Origin: Helicobacter sp.
GTDB taxonomy: Bacteria > Campylobacterota > Campylobacteria > Campylobacterales > Helicobacteraceae
Length of the DNA: 6,121 bases
Direction: 5' to 3'
NCBI RefSeq assembly: GCF_029067145.1
Contig: NZ_JAIEFA010000023.1
Coordinates: 1-6,121, forward strand
A program made the position numbers and the translations under genes. Under the pieces are notes generated by a model. That model did not search any database and was not told the origin of the DNA. It was given only the letters and a program-made list of their open reading frames with translations. Shown piece by piece: positions 1-4,843 of this stretch. Position 1 is the stretch's first letter. Each line of letters opens with the position of its first letter.

Positions 1-1
1 T

Positions 2-67
2 GCTTATCTCAAATTCTTTCAAGAAGTGCGTAAGTTAAAGAAAGAGTTTAGGGAGAAAAGGAAATGA
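2..67 (+). CDS. 3' end of an upstream gene, product unknown
   Basis: An open frame runs from the window edge to a TGA at 65-67, giving the last 21 residues of a protein whose start lies outside the window. The tail is rich in Lys, Arg and Glu and ends in KKEFREKRK, like the basic helical C-termini of many cytoplasmic or membrane-associated sugar-processing enzymes, but it is too short to assign a family. The other two + frames close earlier, at bases 31-36. It is separated from manC by about 200 bases holding an inverted repeat, so it may belong to a different transcription unit. That this frame is coding rests only on its being open and on its composition. Confidence 0.5.
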   Translation, partial: AYLKFFQEVRKLKKEFREKRK

Positions 68-80
68 GATTCTATTGTTT

Positions 81-190
81 GCAGCATTATAGATTGCCAC
101 GACTTCTTACGAAGTCTCGCAATGACGAAAAACCAAAGCGTCTGCTACTCCGTCATTGCAAGGCAAAGCTGAAGCAATCTATAATGTTGC
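81..190. repeat. Long imperfect inverted repeat made of two facing REP-like units
   Basis: Bases 81-97 (GCAGCATTATAGATTGC) pair with 174-190 (GCAATCTATAATGTTGC) over 17 positions with a single G-U wobble. Inside this, CGCAATGACG (118-127) pairs with CGTCATTGCA (151-160) at 9 of 10 positions. The left unit also contains a perfect hairpin, GACTTC-TTAC-GAAGTC (101-116). Each unit has the pattern AGATTGC...GCAATGACG, a form I recognise from dispersed intergenic palindromes in Helicobacter and other bacteria; that link is from memory. No T-run follows the outer stem, so it is not a typical intrinsic terminator. As RNA it would fold into a strong stem-loop between the upstream gene and manC. Confidence 0.75.
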
Positions 191-266
191 ATATTTAAAA
201 TGTTAAGCAGTAGATTAATCAACATTTAATATTGTTTATGTATTATTGCCGATTTAAAGGATTAAA
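191..266 (+). promoter_or_regulatory. AT-rich leader of manC with possible promoter and ribosome site
   Basis: After the inverted repeat the sequence becomes strongly AT-rich up to the manC start. TATTAT at 241-246 could serve as a -10 box; Campylobacterota promoters usually depend on a -10 and AT-rich periodic upstream DNA rather than a clear -35. AAAGGA at 256-261, five bases before the ATG at 267, is a convincing ribosome site. If the -10 is right, the 5' leader would be only about 15 bases. The promoter call is weak; the ribosome site is firm. Confidence 0.3.
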
Positions 267-1673
267 ATGACCAATATTATTCTCTGTGGTGGAAGTGGGA
301 CAAGGCTTTTTCCATTAAGCCGTTCTAACTTTCCCAAACAATTTTTAAAAATCTTTCCAAAACGCTCCAATGTGGAGGGAGAGCAACAAAATAACGCAAT
401 GCAATCTCTTTTTCAGCTCACTCTATTGCGCAATGCGAAATTTTGTAAAGATTCTTTGATTGTTACAAATAACGAGCAATATTTCTTGAGCTTAGAACAA
501 CTTAGAGAAATTCAGAAAGATTCTAAATTTATCCTAGAATCCTCTGCTAGAAATACCGCAGCTGCAATTATCCTAGCGTGTTTAGAGTTACCAGAAGACA
601 CGCTTGTGCTAGTTACTCCAAGTGATCATCTAATCCAAGATGAAATTTCTTACGAAAAATGTCTGCAAAAAGCGCAAATTTTAGCACAAAAGGGACATTT
701 GGTAACCTTTGGCATTACCCCTAATTTTCCAGAAACAGGTTTTGGCTACATTAAGGCAAAGGGTGAAGATGCAGAGAGTTTTAGAGAAAAGCCAGATTTA
801 GAAACCGCCAAAATGTATGTGGATTCTAAGGATTATTTTTGGAATTCGGGAATGTTTTGTTTTAAGGTTAAAACTCTGCTTGAGGAATGCAAAGTTTATG
901 CAAGAGAAATTTATGATTCCTGTGTAGCTGTTTCTAGTTGCGCAGAAAGATTAGAAGATGTTGTTTATCTAAAGGATATGGATAAGATTCCACAAAATAG
1001 CATTGATTATGCCATTATGGAGCAATCTAAAAATGTCAAAATAGTTCCTAGCGACATTGCTTGGAGTGATGTTGGGAGTTTTGATTCTTTGTTTAATACC
1101 TTTCCAAAAGATACGCAAAATAATGCCATAGAGGCAAATGCTACCATATTTGAATCCCAAAATAATTTTATTTATTGCGATAACCCTAAAAAAGTCATTG
1201 CCACCATTGGATTGCAGGATTCTATCGTGATTGACACGGGCGATTGTCTCCTAATATCTAAAAAGGGAGAATCTCAAAAGGTTAAAAATATTGTAGAAAA
1301 ACTATCAAGCAAAGGCGACCTTTGCAAAACACATTTAACAACCTATCGTCCGTGGGGGAGTTTCACAATCCTAGAGGACAGCAAAGGATATAAAATTAAA
1401 AAAATCATCGTAAATCCGAGCAAAAGGCTTTCATTACAAAAGCATTTTCATCGTAATGAACATTGGATTGTTGTTAGTGGAACGGCAAAAGTGGAGATTG
1501 ACGGGGAAGTTTCGCTTGTGCGCCCCAATGAATCTATTTATATCAAAATGGGACACGCACACCGCTTAAGCAATGAAGGCAAAATCCCTATTGTGCTTAT
1601 TGAAGCACAAGTTGGAGAATACACAGGCGAAGACGACATTGTAAGAATAGAAGATGATTTTAATAGAGAATAA
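267..1673 (+). CDS. manC: Mannose-1-phosphate guanylyltransferase / mannose-6-phosphate isomerase, bifunctional
   Basis: This cytoplasmic enzyme makes GDP-mannose from mannose-1-phosphate and GTP; the fused C-terminal domain interconverts fructose-6-phosphate and mannose-6-phosphate. The protein has 468 residues, usual for the AlgA/ManC family. The nucleotidyltransferase signature GGSGTRLFPLSR...PKQF spans residues 8-26, TPSDHLI follows, and FREKP is at 172-176, where most homologues have FVEKP. NSGMFCFK comes soon after. The C-terminal cupin-type isomerase domain, from about residue 355, carries the metal-site motif QKHFHRNEHW (391-400). The ATG is preceded by AAAGGA with five-base spacing. 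It is the first gene of the run, 11 bases before the GT10 gene, and supplies the substrate for Gmd. In H. pylori the comparable operon, as I recall it (HP0043-HP0045), runs manC, gmd, fcl without the inserted gene. No key residue appears to be missing. Confidence 0.95.
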   Translation: MTNIILCGGSGTRLFPLSRSNFPKQFLKIFPKRSNVEGEQQNNAMQSLFQLTLLRNAKFCKDSLIVTNNEQYFLSLEQLREIQKDSKFILESSARNTAAAIILACLELPEDTLVLVTPSDHLIQDEISYEKCLQKAQILAQKGHLVTFGITPNFPETGFGYIKAKGEDAESFREKPDLETAKMYVDSKDYFWNSGMFCFKVKTLLEECKVYAREIYDSCVAVSSCAERLEDVVYLKDMDKIPQNSIDYAIMEQSKNVKIVPSDIAWSDVGSFDSLFNTFPKDTQNNAIEANATIFESQNNFIYCDNPKKVIATIGLQDSIVIDTGDCLLISKKGESQKVKNIVEKLSSKGDLCKTHLTTYRPWGSFTILEDSKGYKIKKIIVNPSKRLSLQKHFHRNEHWIVVSGTAKVEIDGEVSLVRPNESIYIKMGHAHRLSNEGKIPIVLIEAQVGEYTGEDDIVRIEDDFNRE

Positions 1674-1684
1674 GAGAAAGCGTA

Positions 1685-2767
1685 ATGAAAGTCAAACTGA
1701 AAGATACTAATTTCTTGGAAATTTTAACATATCAGATTGTATATTATATTCAAGTAGGACTTGTTCAAATATTATGTTCTTTTGTTCCACAAAAAACGAT
1801 GAGACACAAGATAAGAAAGGCTTTATTTTCAAAAGAAGAGCCTTATTTATGTTTAAAAACAAAAAAAGATGGCAAATATCCTTTGTATATTCCTTCACCG
1901 CATTCCTTCTGTTCTAATCCCTCAGCGGTTTATAATGCCAAAGGTGAGAAATTACAGGTTTTCTTTATCAGATCGGATAATTATTGCGGGGGGGGGGGTA
2001 AAATTTATTGGGATATGCATAATATTGGTTTGCCTATACACTTTTACCAAGATAATTGTTGTTTTGAAACAGCAGGAAATCCATTGAAAAGATATGCTTG
2101 GCTTGTAGAGCCGCCGTGTGTGAAACCAAAGATTAATACAGCATTCCAAACTGGTCTATACAAAGATTTTGATTTAGTCTTGACGCACTCGGATAAGTTG
2201 TTAGATACCTTGCCGAACGCGCGATTATTGCTTTTTTGGAGTATTTGGTATGGTAATGAAGTTAGGAATAATCAAAGAGACAATCCAAGAATTGACGAAA
2301 ATCTCTATTTGTTTAAAGAAAAAGATATTTCTATGGTGTGCTCTAACAAGCTCTTAACTCCTCTTCATCATATTAGACATTATTTTGCCAAAAGAGCTTT
2401 ACAAGGTGGCAAAGTTGATATTTTTGGTGAATTTAACAATAAACTAATAATGTTTAAATCACAATCTTTGGAACATTATCGCTATCAAATTGTTATAGAA
2501 AATGAGATTTCTTCTTTTTATTTTACAGAAAAGATTTTAGATTGTTTTGCATCAATGACAATCCCTATTTATTTAGGGGCAACAAAGATTGATAAATTTT
2601 TCAATACAGACGGAATAATTATTTTAAAGGAGGATTCTGATTTAGATTCTATTTTAAAAACTTGTTGTAAAGAAGATTATGAAAATCGTTTAGAAGCAAT
2701 AAAAGACAATTATCATCGTTCATTTAGCTATAATACAGAAAATAGTATTTTAGAATATATGAAATAA
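1685..2767 (+). CDS. GT10 family (alpha-1,3-fucosyltransferase-like) glycosyltransferase, phase-variable
   Basis: A 360-residue protein that probably transfers a deoxysugar from a GDP donor to a glycan acceptor at the cytoplasmic face of the inner membrane. The GT10 core is clear: CSNK (219-222), R231, VDIFGEFNNK (244-253), then YRYQIVIEN (265-273), FTEK (280-283) and IPIYLG (293-298), matching the family's FEN...TEK...VPV.xG block. Residues 10-34 are hydrophobic and followed by a basic stretch (RHKIRK), which may hold it to the membrane. Codons 102-105 are an 11-base G tract, in frame as read. Bases 2401-2700 are about 25% GC against about 43% for 3181-3480 in gmd, suggesting separate acquisition. 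It lies between manC and gmd with short gaps and a weak ribosome site (GAGAAAG). Donor could be GDP-fucose or, given colD downstream, GDP-colitose; the sequence does not decide this. The family call is firmer than the substrate. Confidence 0.85.
   Translation: MKVKLKDTNFLEILTYQIVYYIQVGLVQILCSFVPQKTMRHKIRKALFSKEEPYLCLKTKKDGKYPLYIPSPHSFCSNPSAVYNAKGEKLQVFFIRSDNYCGGGGKIYWDMHNIGLPIHFYQDNCCFETAGNPLKRYAWLVEPPCVKPKINTAFQTGLYKDFDLVLTHSDKLLDTLPNARLLLFWSIWYGNEVRNNQRDNPRIDENLYLFKEKDISMVCSNKLLTPLHHIRHYFAKRALQGGKVDIFGEFNNKLIMFKSQSLEHYRYQIVIENEISSFYFTEKILDCFASMTIPIYLGATKIDKFFNTDGIIILKEDSDLDSILKTCCKEDYENRLEAIKDNYHRSFSYNTENSILEYMK
1988..1998 (+). repeat. G11 mononucleotide tract in the GT10 gene (contingency tract)
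   Basis: Eleven consecutive G encode Gly102-Gly105 (last codon GGT) of the glycosyltransferase. With 12 G the reading frame meets a TAA immediately after the tract, leaving about 105 residues. With 10 G it runs to the TGA at 2085-2087, leaving about 133 residues. Both products lack the whole donor-binding core, so only lengths of 8, 11 or 14 G express the enzyme. Tracts of this kind switch surface-glycan genes in Helicobacter and Campylobacter by slipped-strand mispairing. Confidence 0.9.
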
Positions 2768-2776
2768 GGAGAGGAA
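2766..2776 (+). promoter_or_regulatory. gmd ribosome binding site overlapping the GT10 stop codon
   Basis: AAGGAG at 2766-2771 shares its first two bases with the TAA of the GT10 gene and lies five bases from the gmd ATG at 2777. It is the strongest Shine-Dalgarno in the window, so gmd can be translated well even when the GT10 frame is switched off and ribosomes stop early. Confidence 0.75.
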
Positions 2777-3919
2777 ATGGCAAAAAAGGTGGCATTAATC
2801 ACTGGTGTTACAGGGCAAGATGGGGCATATTTAAGTGAGTTTTTACTTGATAAGGGCTATGAGGTTCACGGCATTAAAAGACGTAGCTCACTTTTTAATA
2901 CCGATAGGATTGACCATCTCTTTGATGGACACCATAACAAAAAAATTCCATTCTATCTACATTATGGGGATATGACAGATTCTATGAATCTTACGCGTTT
3001 GATTGCAGAAGTCCAACCCGATGAAATCTATAATTTAGCTGCACAAAGCCACGTAGCCGTAAGCTTTGAAACGCCAGAATATACTGCAAATGCCGATGGA
3101 GTAGGCACACTTAGAATCTTAGAAGCAGTAAAGTTTTTAAATCTTATTGGCAAAACGCGTATTTATCAGGCTTCCACCTCTGAACTCTTTGGCAAGGTGC
3201 AAGAGATTCCACAAAGGGAGACTACGCCCTTTTATCCGCGCTCCCCTTATGCTGTGGCAAAAATGTATGCGTATTGGATTACGGTGAATTATAGAGAAGC
3301 TTATAATATGTTTGCGTGTAATGGAATTTTGTTTAATCACGAAAGCCCCGTGCGAGGTGAAACCTTTGTAACGCGTAAAATTACACGCGCAGCTTCTAAA
3401 ATTGCACTCAATCTACAAGATAAGCTCTATCTTGGCAATTTAGACGCTAAACGCGATTGGGGACACGCTAAAGACTATGTCAAAATGATGTGGTTAATCT
3501 TGCAACACGAAAAGGCAGAAGATTGGGTAATTGCCACAGGAAAAACCACACAAGTAAGAGATTTTGTGCGTTTAGCATTTGCTTATTGTGGAATCTCATT
3601 AGAGTTTCAAGGAAGTGGAGCAGATGAAAAGGGCATTGTGAGTGCGTTAGATTTTGACAAAGCAGTAGCTCTTGGATTGGACTTGACACATCTTAAAATC
3701 GGACAAGAAGTTGTCGCGGTGGATAAACGATATTTCCGCCCAACAGAAGTGGATTTATTGCTTGGCGACCCGAGCAAAGCCGAAAAAGAGTTGGGTTGGA
3801 ATCGCGAATTTGATTTGAAAGATTTAGTCAATGATATGATGGAGAGTGATTTAAAGCTTATGACTAAAGATGTGTATCTCAAAGAGGGTGGATACAAAAT
3901 TATGCGGTATTTTGAATAA
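2777..3919 (+). CDS. gmd: GDP-mannose 4,6-dehydratase
   Basis: This NADP-dependent short-chain dehydrogenase/reductase turns GDP-D-mannose into GDP-4-keto-6-deoxy-D-mannose, the branch point to fucose, colitose, rhamnose and perosamine. The 380-residue length is normal for the family. The N-terminal Rossmann motif TGVTGQDG is at residues 9-16, followed by the cofactor-binding RRSS segment. The catalytic set is complete: T134 and E136 in STSELFG, then Y158 and K162 in YAVAK. The substrate-loop sequence NHESPVRGETFVTRKI is also intact. It takes GDP-mannose from ManC and passes product to the next gene, whose ATG overlaps its TAA by one base (TAATG), suggesting coupled translation. Start is set by the strong ribosome site at 2766-2771. 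GC content is clearly higher than in the preceding gene, consistent with gmd being an older part of the locus. Confidence 0.96.
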   Translation: MAKKVALITGVTGQDGAYLSEFLLDKGYEVHGIKRRSSLFNTDRIDHLFDGHHNKKIPFYLHYGDMTDSMNLTRLIAEVQPDEIYNLAAQSHVAVSFETPEYTANADGVGTLRILEAVKFLNLIGKTRIYQASTSELFGKVQEIPQRETTPFYPRSPYAVAKMYAYWITVNYREAYNMFACNGILFNHESPVRGETFVTRKITRAASKIALNLQDKLYLGNLDAKRDWGHAKDYVKMMWLILQHEKAEDWVIATGKTTQVRDFVRLAFAYCGISLEFQGSGADEKGIVSALDFDKAVALGLDLTHLKIGQEVVAVDKRYFRPTEVDLLLGDPSKAEKELGWNREFDLKDLVNDMMESDLKLMTKDVYLKEGGYKIMRYFE

Positions 3920-4842
3920 TGAAAATTTTAATTACAGGCGGAAGCGGAATGGTAGGGAGAAATCTCATAGAAAAATCACGAGAATTTTCCTATGAGGTTC
4001 TAACACCTACAAGAGCAGAAATGGATTTACTCTCTCCTTTAAGCATACATAATTTTTTGCAAAGGAATCTACCAGATTGTATCGTGCATTGTGCGGGACT
4101 TGTTGGAGGGATTGCTGCAAATATCGCGAATCCCATTGAGTTTTTATCCACAAACGCATATATAGGGTTAAACCTCATCAGTGAATGCACAAAAATAGGC
4201 ATTAAAAGATTTTTAAATCTTGCAAGCTCGTGTATGTATCCGCGCAATGCACCTAACCCATTAAGAGAAGAAATGATATTACAGGGTGAGTTAGAGCCCA
4301 CAAATGAGGGTTATGCTTTAGCTAAGATTCTTGCTACAAGAATGTGTGAGTATATCACAAGAACGCAAAACGATTATTTATATAAAACCGCGATTCCTTG
4401 CAATTTATATGGCAAGTATGATAAGTTTGAGCCGACAAGAGCGCATTTAATCCCAGCAGTGATTGCAAAAATCCATAAAGCAAAAGAGCAGAATTTACCA
4501 CAAGTAGAAATTTGGGGCGATGGAAGTGCTAGACGCGAATTTATGTATGCAGAAGATTTAGCAGATTTTGTCTTTTATGCGCTAGAAAACTTTGAAAAAA
4601 TGCCACAAAACCTCAATGTTGGTTTGGGATATGATTACACGATTGATGAGTATTATCAAACGATTGCCAAAATAATCGGCTATGAGGGGCGATTCTATCA
4701 CGATACACAAAAACCTAGCGGAATGCAGCAAAAGCTTATTGACAATACGCGCCTAAAAGCATTTGGGTGGAATCCTAAAATTAGCTTAGAAAACGGAATC
4801 CAAGAAACTTATAAATATTTTTTGGCACAAAGAAAGGAATAA
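3919..4842 (+). CDS. fcl: GDP-4-keto-6-deoxymannose 3,5-epimerase/4-reductase (GDP-L-fucose synthase) or GDP-colitose synthase
   Basis: A 307-residue NADPH-dependent SDR enzyme of the Fcl/WcaG family, which epimerises and then reduces the Gmd product to GDP-L-fucose. The Rossmann motif GGSGMVG is at residues 7-13. SSCMYP puts the epimerisation cysteine at C105; YALAK gives Y132 and K136; RAHLIPA gives the partner base H176. These match C109, Y136, K140 and H179 of the E. coli enzyme. The family blocks LEPTNEGYA, NLYGKYDKFEP and RREFMYAEDLAD are present. ColC, the enzyme finishing GDP-colitose, belongs to the same family. Since colD follows one base downstream and no second such gene is visible, this protein could act on the ColD product, on the Gmd product, or both. 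The fold and reaction type are firm; the choice between Fcl and ColC is open. The start overlaps the gmd stop and has no strong ribosome site of its own, so coupling is likely. Confidence 0.9.
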   Translation: MKILITGGSGMVGRNLIEKSREFSYEVLTPTRAEMDLLSPLSIHNFLQRNLPDCIVHCAGLVGGIAANIANPIEFLSTNAYIGLNLISECTKIGIKRFLNLASSCMYPRNAPNPLREEMILQGELEPTNEGYALAKILATRMCEYITRTQNDYLYKTAIPCNLYGKYDKFEPTRAHLIPAVIAKIHKAKEQNLPQVEIWGDGSARREFMYAEDLADFVFYALENFEKMPQNLNVGLGYDYTIDEYYQTIAKIIGYEGRFYHDTQKPSGMQQKLIDNTRLKAFGWNPKISLENGIQETYKYFLAQRKE

Positions 4843-4843
4843 A

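Noticed and set aside
81..190. An intrinsic transcription terminator for the upstream gene.
   Set aside because: The stem is strong, but no T-run follows on either strand, so only a general stem-loop can be claimed.
1869..2087. A 72-codon + strand open frame overlapping the GT10 gene.
   Set aside because: It is the frame entered when the G tract loses one base, not a separate gene; it lacks a ribosome site and family features.
3607..3897. A 96-codon minus-strand open frame inside gmd.
   Set aside because: It lies wholly within a well-supported gene, has no recognisable motif and looks like a shadow of gmd coding bias.
3990..4301. A 103-codon minus-strand open frame inside fcl.
   Set aside because: It lies opposite the conserved Rossmann and catalytic part of fcl; no ribosome site or family resemblance is visible.
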